A stretch of 64,000 bases of DNA from Microbacteriaceae bacterium VKM Ac-2855 (GTDB taxonomy: Bacteria; Actinomycetota; Actinomycetes; Actinomycetales; Microbacteriaceae), in the NCBI GenBank assembly GCA_013204985.1, contig JABMLG010000007.1, positions 171,458-235,457 of the forward strand, written 5' to 3'. Of the stretch, positions 24,987 through 33,577 are shown piece after piece. Position 1 is the first letter of the stretch; each line of letters begins with the position of its first letter. Made by a program: the position numbers and the translations under genes. The notes under the pieces were generated by a model. The model was not told the DNA's origin. It saw nothing but the letters and a program-made list of their open reading frames with translations, and ran no database searches.

Positions 24987-25652
24987 ATGCTCTCCGAATC
25001 CGCCGGGGCCGCGTCTGCGACCTCGGCCTCGACGGCATCAGCGGAGTCGGTTGCCGTCGACGCCGTCCAGGCCCTGTCCACGCCGGGGATGGATCGCCAG
25101 CGTCTTGGTGCCCGGCTCCGCGAGCTGCGCCACGCGTCCGGTATGTCGTTGCGGGCTCTTGCTCGTGAACTCGGGATCTCCGCCTCTGCGGTGTCGCAGA
25201 TCGAGCGCGGCAGCATGCAGCCGTCGGTGGGTCGGTTGATCGCGATCGTCGGTGCGCTCGGTGTGCCGCTCGCGGCGGTCTTCGAGGAGCAGGTGCCCGA
25301 GGAGGTCGCGTTCGAATACGCGGTCGCGCGCGCCGGATCCGTCGCCACGGTGGAACTCGACGGCGGTGTGCTCTTCCGCCGACTCTCGCCGCGCAAGCAG
25401 GAGGAGTTCGAGTTCTTCGAGTCGACCTACCCGCCGGGCGCGACGTCGACCGCGCACCGCGAGTTCCTCCGTCACGACGGTTACGAGGTCGGCACCGTAA
25501 CGGCCGGCACTCTCACGATCGAATTCGAGGAGGAGCTCGTCTCGCTCGGTGTCGGCGACTCGATCACCTTCCCGTGCGAGCGTCCGCACCTGATGTACAA
25601 CGCGGATGCGACCGTCACCGCTGTCGCGACGTGGCTCATCGTGCATCGCTGA
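24987..25652 (+). CDS. XRE-family regulator with C-terminal cupin domain
   Basis: The 221-residue protein has an Ala/Ser-rich N-terminal tail, an HTH_3 domain (about residues 40-95; LRALARELGISASAVSQIER) and a cupin domain with DGYEVGTVTAGTLTIEFEEE. This architecture (PuuR/HipB-cupin type) senses small ligands and usually represses neighbouring catabolic genes; here the divergent NCS1 permease and racemase are the obvious targets. GGGAGG precedes the ATG by ten bases. Confidence 0.88.
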   Translation: MLSESAGAASATSASTASAESVAVDAVQALSTPGMDRQRLGARLRELRHASGMSLRALARELGISASAVSQIERGSMQPSVGRLIAIVGALGVPLAAVFEEQVPEEVAFEYAVARAGSVATVELDGGVLFRRLSPRKQEEFEFFESTYPPGATSTAHREFLRHDGYEVGTVTAGTLTIEFEEELVSLGVGDSITFPCERPHLMYNADATVTAVATWLIVHR

Positions 25653-26007
25653 GCGTCGCGTCGTGCGGCCGGGCGGCCGCGGCGGAACGACGTCGGCCGT
25701 CGGAGTGACGTCGCGATCCTCCTTCGGGAAGGTCAGTCCGGCCGGTGCAGGAAGAAACGGGCCTGAGCCTCCTCGTTCGGCACGATCTTCCTCCGGCGAG
25801 GACGTCCTCGAGCCGGCTCGCTCCCCATCCCGATCCCCTTTGCGGTTGCGCACCGATGGCGGTGTTCGCAACATTCGCTCCTCGCTGCGTGACTCCGTGC
25901 AACGATCCGACGCGTCGCCGTTGTCATGACGGTCATTCGCGTGCGACCCGTCGTTGGGCATACTGGTGCAACTCGCGCCACGGAGGCGCGCCTTTCGAGA
26001 GGAAGAC
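25653..26007. other. 355-bp intergenic region before APC permease
   Basis: No gene or riboswitch was recognised. A CATACT box at 25959-25964 could be a -10 element for the permease, whose ribosome site GAGAGGAAG is at the right end. A perfect octamer palindrome gtcatgac lies at 25923-25930. Confidence 0.4.
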
Positions 26008-27456
26008 ATGAGCGCCACATCCACCCCGTCGGGGCTTCGTTCTCAGCTCCTCCGACGTAAACCCATCACCGCTCCTTCGGAAGGCGGCCATGGCGGACTG
26101 CCGCGCACCATCGGCGTCTTCCAGCTGACGATGTTCGGGGTCGGCGCGACCATCGGCACCGGAATCTTCTTCGTGATGTCGCTCGCGGTGCCCGAGGCGG
26201 GCCCTTCGGTCATCGTCTCGTTCATCGTCGCGGGCATCGCGGCCGGCCTCGCCGCTCTCTGCTACGCGGAGATGGCCAGTGCGGTGCCGGTCTCGGGCAG
26301 CACGTACTCGTACGCCTACGCCACTCTGGGTGAGATCGTCGCCATGGGTGTGGCCGCGTGCCTCCTCCTCGAGTACGGCGTCTCGACCGCGGCGGTCGCG
26401 GTCGGATGGAGCGGCTACCTCAACGAGGCGCTCAACAACATCTTCGGCATCGCCATCCCGCACGCTCTGACCGCAGCCCCCTGGGATTCCGACCCCGGCA
26501 TCATCAACCTGCCGGCCGTCGTGCTGGTCGCGATGTGCGCCCTGCTCCTCATCCGCGGTGCCAGCGAATCCGCTCGACTGAACGCGATCATGGTCGTGAT
26601 CAAGCTGACCGTGCTCGCCATGTTCATCGTGATCGCCTTCACCGCTTTCAATGGCGACAACTTCGCCGACTTCGCTCCGATGGGCGTCAGCGGCATCGGC
26701 CTCGCGGCCGGAACGATCTTCTTCTCCTTCATCGGTCTCGACGCCGTCTCGACGGCGGGCGACGAGGTCAAGGACCCTCAGCGCACCATGCCGCGCGCCC
26801 TGATCGCCGCCCTGTTGATCGTCGTCGCCTTCTACGTACTCGTCGCCACGGCAGCCCTCGGCACCCAGCCGTGGCAGGACTTCGAGGGTCAGTCCGAGGC
26901 GGGTCTCGCGAAGATCCTCGAGATCGTGACCGGCGCGAGCATCTGGGGCACGATCTTGGCGCTCGGAGCGGTGATCTCGATCTTCTCGGTGACTCTGGTC
27001 ACTATGTACGGCCAGACCCGCATCCTGTTCGCGATGGGCCGCGACGGGATGCTGCCGAAGATGTTCGCCACGGTGAACCCGCGCACGCAGACGCCGGTGA
27101 ACAACACCATCGTCGTCGCCATCGTCGTCGGGATCCTTGCGGCGATCGTGCCGCTGGACTATCTCGCCGACCTGGTCTCGATCGGCACCTTGACCGCGTT
27201 CATCGTGGTGTCGGTCGGAGTCATGATCCTCCGGCGCACCCGCCCCGATCTCCCGCGCGGCTTCAAGGTTCCGCTGTTCCCCGTGACGCCGATCCTGTCG
27301 ATCCTCGCCTGCCTATACATCCTTTCGAGCCTGCGGTGGTACACCTGGGCCTGGTTCGCCGTGTGGGTGGCCGTGGTGCTGACCTTCTACATGCTGTGGG
27401 GCCGAAAGCACTCCGCGCTCGCGAAGGCGGGTCTGACGAGTGGGGGTGTGAAGTGA
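26008..27456 (+). CDS. APC superfamily amino acid permease
   Basis: The 482-residue protein has 12 hydrophobic segments and the APC signatures GVGATIGTGIFFVMSL (helix 1) and FFSFIGLDAVSTAGDEVKDP (helix 6), as in cationic amino acid or polyamine transporters. The ATG follows GAGAGGAAG. It is translationally coupled (GTGA) to a universal stress protein, a pairing often seen for actinobacterial permeases. Substrate not determined from sequence. Confidence 0.9.
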   Translation: MSATSTPSGLRSQLLRRKPITAPSEGGHGGLPRTIGVFQLTMFGVGATIGTGIFFVMSLAVPEAGPSVIVSFIVAGIAAGLAALCYAEMASAVPVSGSTYSYAYATLGEIVAMGVAACLLLEYGVSTAAVAVGWSGYLNEALNNIFGIAIPHALTAAPWDSDPGIINLPAVVLVAMCALLLIRGASESARLNAIMVVIKLTVLAMFIVIAFTAFNGDNFADFAPMGVSGIGLAAGTIFFSFIGLDAVSTAGDEVKDPQRTMPRALIAALLIVVAFYVLVATAALGTQPWQDFEGQSEAGLAKILEIVTGASIWGTILALGAVISIFSVTLVTMYGQTRILFAMGRDGMLPKMFATVNPRTQTPVNNTIVVAIVVGILAAIVPLDYLADLVSIGTLTAFIVVSVGVMILRRTRPDLPRGFKVPLFPVTPILSILACLYILSSLRWYTWAWFAVWVAVVLTFYMLWGRKHSALAKAGLTSGGVK

Positions 27457-28343
27457 CGATCATGGTCGGCTACCTGCCGGACAAGGGCGGCCGCGGGGCG
27501 CTCGATCTCGCGCTGCAGCTGGCGCGTTCCACGGCTGACGATCTCCGTATCGCCACGGTCGTGCCGAGGCAATGGAGCACCCCGTCGCTGGCGAAGGTGG
27601 ACGCGGAGTACGCCGCCTACGCGAAGCAGGTGGGGGAGGACGCGGAGCGCCGCGGACGCGAGTACCTCACGGCCGTCGCCCCGGAGATCGAGGCGAGCTT
27701 CGTCTCGGTAACCGGACGCTCGGTGTCGGCCGCGCTGATCGCGGCCGCCGAGGATGCGGGTGCCGCGGCCCTCGTGCTGGGCTCGTCCGCGGACGGCCAC
27801 CTGGGGCAGGTCGTCGTCGGTTCCACGGCCGATCGACTGCTGCACTCGTCGCCCGTTCCCCTCGCGGTCTCGACGCGCGGCTACCATCCGCCGCGCGGCC
27901 AGCGCATCACTCGGATCACCTGCGCGTTCTCGGACGCGGCCTCCTCGACGGGGGTGGTTCAGCGTGCCCGCGAACTGGCCGAACGCGCCGCTGTGGAGCT
28001 GCGTGTAGTGACCTTCGGCATCCGCTCGGCGACGATGTACCCGCCCGAGGTCGGGCTGCACGCGGAGGACGGTGTGCTCGCTTCGTGGGCCGAGCAGGCG
28101 CGCGCGGCGCAGGCCGAACTACTCGGATCGGGCGTGGTCGCGGAGGGAACGGCGATGTCGGTCGCGACGGGTTCGGGGTGGCGCGAGGCGGTCGAGTCGG
28201 TGGAGTGGGAGCAGGGCGAGCTGCTCGTGCTCGGCTCGTCCTCGATCGGCCCGCTGGCGCGGGTGTTCCTGGGTTCGCGGGCCACCAAACTCGTGCGGCA
28301 TTCTCCGGTGCCCGTGCTCGTCGTAGCGGGCGATCCGGAGTAG
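27453..28343 (+). CDS. tandem universal stress protein (UspA x2)
   Basis: The 296-residue product contains two Usp domains; each ends with an ATP-loop type segment (LVLGSSADGHLGQVVVGSTA, shortened motif G-2x-G-9x-G-[ST], and LVLGSSSIGPLARVFLGSRA) followed by a SSPVPLAV/HSPVPVLVV strand. The GTG overlaps the permease stop (GTGA). It likely regulates or responds with the transporter. Confidence 0.9.
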   Translation: MTIMVGYLPDKGGRGALDLALQLARSTADDLRIATVVPRQWSTPSLAKVDAEYAAYAKQVGEDAERRGREYLTAVAPEIEASFVSVTGRSVSAALIAAAEDAGAAALVLGSSADGHLGQVVVGSTADRLLHSSPVPLAVSTRGYHPPRGQRITRITCAFSDAASSTGVVQRARELAERAAVELRVVTFGIRSATMYPPEVGLHAEDGVLASWAEQARAAQAELLGSGVVAEGTAMSVATGSGWREAVESVEWEQGELLVLGSSSIGPLARVFLGSRATKLVRHSPVPVLVVAGDPE

Positions 28344-28554
28344 CGCTCCGACGACCGTCGCCGTGATCCGGACGCCGCGTGATCCGGACGCTTCGTGGGC
28401 CGACTCGCGCTGAGCAATACTCGTATGGGATACTGGCACCACTCCTCAACAGGCCAGAGATGACACCGGATCGTCCACATCAGGTCGTCCGAACGCCGGT
28501 GCGCGGGTTCGGATGTCGGTGCTCCCTGGTGTGCTGTTCACATCGGAGTGATTG

Positions 28555-28881
28555 GTGCGGAACGTGGACGAAACGACGAAGAAGAACGCGAGTGGATGCC
28601 CCGGCTGGTGCGTGCAGGAGCATCCGGCCGACGAGCATCCGGAGGACCGCTGGCACCGCTCGCGGGTGTCGAGCCCGCCGGTCGTCGGCTGGTTCCAGGG
28701 CGCGGCGGAGGCGGCGGCGGCCGTGGTGCACGTCGGCCTGGTGCAGCCGCGCGATGGCGGAGAACTCCGCGTCCGCCTGGAGTCGGACGTCGTGGGCGTG
28801 GTCGATCTCGATCCGTGCTCGGCGGCGCGGCTCGCCTCGGCGACGCGCGAGGCGCTACGGCTGCTCGAGGGGGCGAGATGA
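28555..28881 (+). CDS. DUF6907-type small protein
   Basis: The 108-residue protein has CPGWCVQEHPADEHPEDRWH near its N-terminus, a Cys/His pattern of the DUF6907 family found in actinobacteria, followed by a small alpha/beta domain. Function unknown. The GTG at 28555 was chosen because GGAG lies six bases upstream. Its last 27 bases overlap the convergent XRE gene. Codon use is similar to neighbours. Confidence 0.7.
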   Translation: MRNVDETTKKNASGCPGWCVQEHPADEHPEDRWHRSRVSSPPVVGWFQGAAEAAAAVVHVGLVQPRDGGELRVRLESDVVGVVDLDPCSAARLASATREALRLLEGAR

Positions 28882-29154
28882 CGCCTTCGGCGGATCCGCC
28901 GGCAGCAGGTCGGTCAGTTCGACGTCGAGCACCTCGCAGAGCGCGAGCAGCGTGCGCAGCGTCGGGTTCGCCGGAGAGCCGGGCTTCGACTCGCCCTTCT
29001 CGAACTTCTGGTAGGTGTAGCCCGCAAGGCCGGCCGCGTGCGCGATGCGCTCCTGGCTCAATCCCTTCGCGATGCGAGCACGATGCAGGTTCGTGCCGAG
29101 TTCGCGGGCGTAGCCTGCCCAGTCGCGCTGCGGTTCGGGGGTACTCGTTGACAT
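28855..29154 (-). CDS. small XRE-family transcriptional regulator
   Basis: The 99-residue protein is a single helix-turn-helix of the HTH_3 family (LHRARIAKGLSQERIAHAAG, then YTYQKFEKGESKPG). AGAGG precedes the ATG. It converges and overlaps with the DUF6907 gene by 27 bases and is divergent from the MaoC-like genes. It could regulate either neighbour. Confidence 0.85.
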   Translation of the reverse strand: MSTSTPEPQRDWAGYARELGTNLHRARIAKGLSQERIAHAAGLAGYTYQKFEKGESKPGSPANPTLRTLLALCEVLDVELTDLLPADPPKASSRPLEQP

Positions 29155-29327
29155 GCTCGCCAGCCTCTGAGAGTCGGGTGCGTTCGTCACGAATACGCGT
29201 ATGGGAAATTGCTCGTGGCAATACCCGTGTCGGGATGCGTGGCGTTCTGGACGGAGTGGATCCCGCGCTGCGACGGAGTCGTGCCGTCCCGGGAGTCCCG
29301 GGCCGCCGTGCGCGCGTCCCACACGCA

Positions 29328-29333
29328 TAGTAT
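29328..29333 (+). promoter_or_regulatory. -10 box for leaderless MaoC operon
   Basis: TAGTAT stands exactly six bases before the GTG at 29340 and there is no ribosome site, so transcription probably starts at or next to the start codon. Confidence 0.6.
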
Positions 29334-29339
29334 GGCCGG

Positions 29340-29786
29340 GTGTCAGTGAACCCAGAACTCGTCGGGCGGATTTTCTCGCCGACGCAGCCGTATCAGGTCG
29401 GGCGCGAGAAGGTCCGCGAGTTCGCTCGCGCCGTCTTCGCCACCTCTCCGCTGAGCCTCGACGTGGCGGCGGCGCAGGCCGCGGGCTACGCGGATCTCGT
29501 CGCACCGCCCACGTTCGCGGTGGTCGTGCAGGAGCAGACGCTCGCCCAGCTGCTCGCCGAACCGGATGCGGGCATCGACTTCAGCCGCGTCGTGCACGGT
29601 GACCAGCGCTTCCGCTTCACCCGGCCGATCGTTGCAGGGGACGAGCTCACCGCCACCCTCAGCGTCGCCTCCGTGAAGCAGCTCGGCGCCCATTCCATGG
29701 TCACCGCCGAATCGAACATCGTCGATGCCGAGGGCGAGCACGTCGTCACCGCCATCTCCACCCTCGTCGTCAGGGGAGACGAATGA
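29340..29786 (+). CDS. MaoC-like (FAS1-type) dehydratase, HadA-like
   Basis: The 148-residue hot-dog fold protein resembles HadA/HadC, the N-terminal half of (3R)-hydroxyacyl-ACP dehydratases: LVAPPTFAVVVQEQT and VVHGDQRFRFTRPIVAGDEL are typical. It likely pairs with the next gene to form a heterodimer, and lies upstream of murB as in many actinobacteria. Probably leaderless from GTG. Confidence 0.88.
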   Translation: MSVNPELVGRIFSPTQPYQVGREKVREFARAVFATSPLSLDVAAAQAAGYADLVAPPTFAVVVQEQTLAQLLAEPDAGIDFSRVVHGDQRFRFTRPIVAGDELTATLSVASVKQLGAHSMVTAESNIVDAEGEHVVTAISTLVVRGDE

Positions 29787-30187
29787 CCGAGCTGACCGTG
29801 GGCGACGTCGTCGCCGAGCGCACCTTCCCGTTCAGCCGCGACTCGCTCGTGCGCTACGCCGGTGCATCCGGTGACTTCAACCCCATCCACTACCGCGACG
29901 ACGTCGCCGCCTCCGTGGGGCTTCCCGGCGTGCTCGCGCACGGCATGCTCACGATGGGCACGGCCGTCCAGGTCGTCGTCGACTGGATCGGCGATCCCGG
30001 CGGGGTGCTCGACTACCAGGTGCGCTTCACGCGCCCGGTGCTCGTGGACCCGGCCGACGGCGCCGAGATCACCGTGACCGCGAAGGTCGGCCAGCTCGAG
30101 GCCGGCGTGGCGCGGATCGATCTCACGGTCACCTTCGGCGGACAGGCCGTGCTGGGCAAGGCGCAGGCGCGCGTCGCGTTGAGCTGA
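29783..30187 (+). CDS. MaoC-like dehydratase, HadB-like catalytic subunit
   Basis: The 134-residue hydratase 2 domain contains GDFNPIHYRDDVAASVGLPG with the catalytic Asp/His dyad, followed by LAHGMLTMG. It is the catalytic partner of the preceding protein in fatty-acyl dehydration. ATG overlaps the upstream stop (ATGA) and its own stop overlaps murB (TGATG). Confidence 0.9.
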   Translation: MTELTVGDVVAERTFPFSRDSLVRYAGASGDFNPIHYRDDVAASVGLPGVLAHGMLTMGTAVQVVVDWIGDPGGVLDYQVRFTRPVLVDPADGAEITVTAKVGQLEAGVARIDLTVTFGGQAVLGKAQARVALS

Positions 30188-31380
30188 TGACCGGAACCCT
30201 GTTGCGCGAACTCACCACGATGCGGGTCGGCGGCCCGGCCGCGCGACTCGTCGAGCCGACCACCGAGTCCGAACTCGTCGACGTCGTGCGGGCGCTCTGG
30301 GCCGACGACGAGCCGTGGCTCCTCCTCGGTGGCGGCTCGAACACGATCGTGGCGGATGCCGGCTTCGAGGGCACCGTCGTCCGCATCGGCACGCGCGGCA
30401 TCGAACGCATCCCGCGCCCGGCCGACACCTCCGGCGTCGCGGTCGTCGGGGCGGATGCGGGTACCGCCACCCGCTCGGTGCGGTTGCGAGTGCAAGCGGG
30501 TGAGTCGTGGGACGAGCTGGTGGAGTACACCGTCGCTCACGGTCTGGCCGGCATCGAGGCACTCAGCGGCATCCCCGGTTCGTGCGGCGCAGCACCGATC
30601 CAGAACATCGGCGCCTACGGCCAGGAGCTCTCGTCGAGCCTGGTCGCCGTCACCTTTCTCGACTTCGGTACCGGCGAGCTCGAGCGGCTGCCCGCCGCCG
30701 AACTCGAACTCGGCTACCGCAGTTCGGTCTTCAAGCACGGCCGCGCAGGCGTCGTCACGGCGATCGAGATCGACCTCTTCGGCGACGAATCCGGCCCTGG
30801 GCAGAACGCGCCGGTAGCGCGCAGCCAGCCGATCGCGTACGGGCAGCTGGCGAACGCCCTCGGCGTCGGCATCGGCGACCGCGTGCCGTTGCGCGAGCTG
30901 CGCGAGGCCGTGCTGTCGTTGCGCGCGTCGAAGGGGATGGTGCTGGACGCATCCGATCTCGATTCGGTCAGCGCCGGTTCGTTCTTCACGAATCCGATCG
31001 TGAGCGAGGACTTCGCCCGAGCGCTACCGGCGGATGCGCCGCGCTGGCCCACCGCTGTCGTCGACGAGTCGTCGCGCGTCACTCCGATCGAGGCCGTGCG
31101 GGCCGGTTACCCGGTCGCCGTGCCGCCGCGTGCGCCGGCCGGACGACGGGTGAAGCTCAGCGCGGCCTGGCTGATCGAGCACGCCGGCATCGGTCGAGGC
31201 TTCCGGCTGCCGGGCTCGGCCGCCGCGATCTCGAGCAAGCACACTCTCGCACTGACCAACCGCGGCGACGCGACCGCCGAGCAGATCGCCGAGCTTGCCC
31301 GCTACGTGCAGGGCCGGGTGCTCGCGGAGTTCGGTGTGCTGCTGCAGCCCGAACCGGTCCTGGTCGGCGTCTCCCTCTAA
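30187..31380 (+). CDS. murB: UDP-N-acetylenolpyruvoylglucosamine reductase
   Basis: The 397-residue protein is MurB, the FAD/NADPH enzyme that makes UDP-N-acetylmuramate for peptidoglycan. FAD-binding motifs WLLLGGGSNTIVADAGF and GIPGSCGAAPIQNIGAYGQE, the catalytic serine in SAGSFFTNPIV and the SAAWLIEHAG segment are all present. It is coupled to the two dehydratase genes and followed by a long palindrome. Confidence 0.95.
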   Translation: MTGTLLRELTTMRVGGPAARLVEPTTESELVDVVRALWADDEPWLLLGGGSNTIVADAGFEGTVVRIGTRGIERIPRPADTSGVAVVGADAGTATRSVRLRVQAGESWDELVEYTVAHGLAGIEALSGIPGSCGAAPIQNIGAYGQELSSSLVAVTFLDFGTGELERLPAAELELGYRSSVFKHGRAGVVTAIEIDLFGDESGPGQNAPVARSQPIAYGQLANALGVGIGDRVPLRELREAVLSLRASKGMVLDASDLDSVSAGSFFTNPIVSEDFARALPADAPRWPTAVVDESSRVTPIEAVRAGYPVAVPPRAPAGRRVKLSAAWLIEHAGIGRGFRLPGSAAAISSKHTLALTNRGDATAEQIAELARYVQGRVLAEFGVLLQPEPVLVGVSL

Positions 31381-31421
31381 CGTCGCGCCCCGCGCCCGCG
31401 CCCGCCCCCGCCCCCGGCACC

Positions 31422-31494
31422 TGCGAGGGACCCCACCTCGGTTCGAGGGACCCTCCAAGCGGGGGTCCGTCGAACCGAGGTGGGGTCCCTCGCA
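31422..31494. repeat. intergenic palindrome, TGCGAGGGACCC family (copy 3)
   Basis: Outer arms tgcgagggaccccacctcg and its complement at the right end are exact, continuing with gttcga/tcgaac and a nearly matching gggaccc core. The arms are over 30 bases long. It lies between convergent murB and a membrane protein gene, where it could terminate both. Confidence 0.92.
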
Positions 31495-31513
31495 AGGCGG
31501 TGCGCGCGGCCGG

Positions 31514-31894
31514 TCAGCGTTTGCGTGCGGCCGCCGCGATGCCCACCACAACGAGCGCAGCGCCGCCCAGGATGAGTGCCCCCGTGAGCCAGGTCACCGG
31601 ATTCGGTGCCGCGCCGCCGAGCGCGATCACGCCGGTGTAGGCGCAGAATCCCAGTAGCAGGATGCCCCAGACGATCGTGCCCACGCGGGCCGGGAGCCTC
31701 GTCTCGACGGGCGGTGGGGCGTAGGCGGCAGGCGCCGCAGCGGATGCGGTCGGCTCGGCCGCGGTGGGCGTCAGGGGTTCCGCAACAGACGCGTCCGGCA
31801 GGACGAGCGTGGGCTGCGCCTCCGGGACCACCTCCGGAACCACCTCCGTGGGCTGCTCGTCCGGGAGGATCGGCTTGGTCTGGTCGTCGTTCAT
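31514..31894 (-). CDS. small membrane protein with Pro/Ala-rich N-terminus
   Basis: The 126-residue protein has an acidic Pro/Val/Ala-rich cytoplasmic tail (about 1-70) and two transmembrane helices (about 72-92 and 100-120). It overlaps the PspC-domain gene (ATGA), so it probably belongs to the same envelope-stress unit. No family recognised. Confidence 0.75.
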   Translation of the reverse strand: MNDDQTKPILPDEQPTEVVPEVVPEAQPTLVLPDASVAEPLTPTAAEPTASAAAPAAYAPPPVETRLPARVGTIVWGILLLGFCAYTGVIALGGAAPNPVTWLTGALILGGAALVVVGIAAAARKR

Positions 31895-33441
31895 CGGGAC
31901 ACCTCATTCACATCGATGCTGCCGACGAGGGTGTGCACGTTCACGAGCACGTCCGCCTCGCCGTCCGCTCCGTCCAGGCCGCCGACGGCGTCCTGCAGAT
32001 CATGCGGACCGACCGCCTGCGTGTTCGAGAACAGCACACCGCGCTCACCCGCGCCGCCCGTGTCGCCGCTGTAGTTCACGCTCCCGGCTCCGACGCCGCT
32101 GTCGACGACGACCGAGAGCCCCTCCGGGACGAGGACGACGGCTTGGCCGAAACCGAGCCAGACGTCGAACACGGCCGGCTCACCCGACGAGTTCGTCGCG
32201 GGCAACGCGCTCAGGTCGAGCACGGGCTCGCCGGCGAGCACCGAATAGCGGTGCTCGTCGGAGGAGTAACTGGTCGGCTGCCAGGTGGGGGAGGTCCCGA
32301 AGACGGTCAGCTCGGAATCGCGAGGAGCGATCGAGCCGAGCGCGATGAGCACAACGAGCAGGAACGCGAATCCGCTGAGCGCGCCGCCGACCTTGCCGCG
32401 CACGCCGCTGATGATCATGCCGATGGCCAAGACGGCCAGGGCCGCGATACCACCGACCAGGAGCACGTCCGTCGAGTTCTCGCCCCAGGCCTGCGCTGCG
32501 AGCAGGGCCGCGACTCCGCCGATCACCGCCGCGAGACCGAGGAAGATCACTACGAACCCGCCTCCGGGTCGCTTACGTCGCCACTGGGCGGCGTGCGCCT
32601 CGGCGGCGAGTGCCTCCCCGTGGTGTCGGATGCGTCGGGCTTCGGCCTTCGCCGCCGCGGCCTCCTGTCGCTGCTGCGCTGCTGCATCCGCTGTGCCGCG
32701 CTGGTCACGCGCCTCGCGGCGCACCTGCTCGGCTTCGGCGCGCAGGCGGGCGGCGTTCGCGCGGGCTTCAGCGGCCGCCGCGTTCGGGTCGGTGGAGGGG
32801 GCGAACGCACGGCTCGCCGATTCGGGGGAACCGAACTCCGGCACCGGCTGAGCTGGCGAAGCATTCGCAGCCGCTGCTGAGGCGGCCGCCGCGGCATCCG
32901 CGGTCGTGCGCGCATCCGTCGCCGTGCGTTCGCCCGCCGTCTCTCGTGCCCGGCGTCGATCCGCTCTATTCATCCGGATCAGCCACAGCGTGAACCACAC
33001 GATGGCTCCGATGATCACGAGGGTCCAGCCGGTGCCGAACGTGTTCTGCAGCCAGTCGGGCACTCCCCACACGCCCGGGGCGCCGTCCCACCAGAAGCCG
33101 CGGTTGAAGACGCTGACCGCGGCGACGATGAGGATGGCGATCGAGGGCGCCTCCCAGTTTCCGCGGGTCACCTGTTCGGCGTGGATCTTGCCGGCGGTGT
33201 CCGGCAGCAGCGCCCACCCGACGGTGTAGGCGACGACCGCGAGGCCGCCGCTCAGCAGGCCGACGACGACGAAGATGCCGCGCACGATCAGCGGATCCAG
33301 GCCCGTGCGCACCGCGACCGCGCTGCACACACCGCCGATCCAGCTGTCGGGTCCGCGGACGACGCCGAGTCCGCGCAGCCAGTCGAAGAAGGTGTCCGAC
33401 CGGCTGCCGTTGGGCGGCGGGGGAGTGGAGGTCTCGTTCAT
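31891..33441 (-). CDS. PspC-domain membrane protein with C-terminal LiaF/DUF2154-like domain
   Basis: The 516-residue product starts with a PspC domain (about residues 20-80; WIGGVCSAVAVRTGLDPLIV), has several helices, a long Ala/Arg/Glu coiled-coil-like segment (about 190-290) and a C-terminal region with beta-rich repeats (SSGEPAVFDVWLGFGQAVV) as in LiaF-type regulators. It is divergent from a PspC histidine kinase, a standard actinobacterial envelope-stress layout in which it likely modulates the kinase. Start ATG with GGAG upstream. Confidence 0.85.
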   Translation of the reverse strand: MNETSTPPPPNGSRSDTFFDWLRGLGVVRGPDSWIGGVCSAVAVRTGLDPLIVRGIFVVVGLLSGGLAVVAYTVGWALLPDTAGKIHAEQVTRGNWEAPSIAILIVAAVSVFNRGFWWDGAPGVWGVPDWLQNTFGTGWTLVIIGAIVWFTLWLIRMNRADRRRARETAGERTATDARTTADAAAAASAAAANASPAQPVPEFGSPESASRAFAPSTDPNAAAAEARANAARLRAEAEQVRREARDQRGTADAAAQQRQEAAAAKAEARRIRHHGEALAAEAHAAQWRRKRPGGGFVVIFLGLAAVIGGVAALLAAQAWGENSTDVLLVGGIAALAVLAIGMIISGVRGKVGGALSGFAFLLVVLIALGSIAPRDSELTVFGTSPTWQPTSYSSDEHRYSVLAGEPVLDLSALPATNSSGEPAVFDVWLGFGQAVVLVPEGLSVVVDSGVGAGSVNYSGDTGGAGERGVLFSNTQAVGPHDLQDAVGGLDGADGEADVLVNVHTLVGSIDVNEVSR

Positions 33442-33577
33442 GACTCCGATCCTCTCGCCGCGCACAGCGCGCGACCATGAGGTATCGCCCTGACCGGACC
33501 CTGATCCTGGGCTCGGACGACCCTGATCGCGGCCCGCGGATCGGCCCTGAGGCGCCGGTACGTGCTTGGATCGGAGT

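Noticed and set aside
25653-26007. c-di-AMP (ydaO) or other riboswitch before the APC permease
   Set aside because: None of the conserved motifs of known permease-associated riboswitches could be found by eye.
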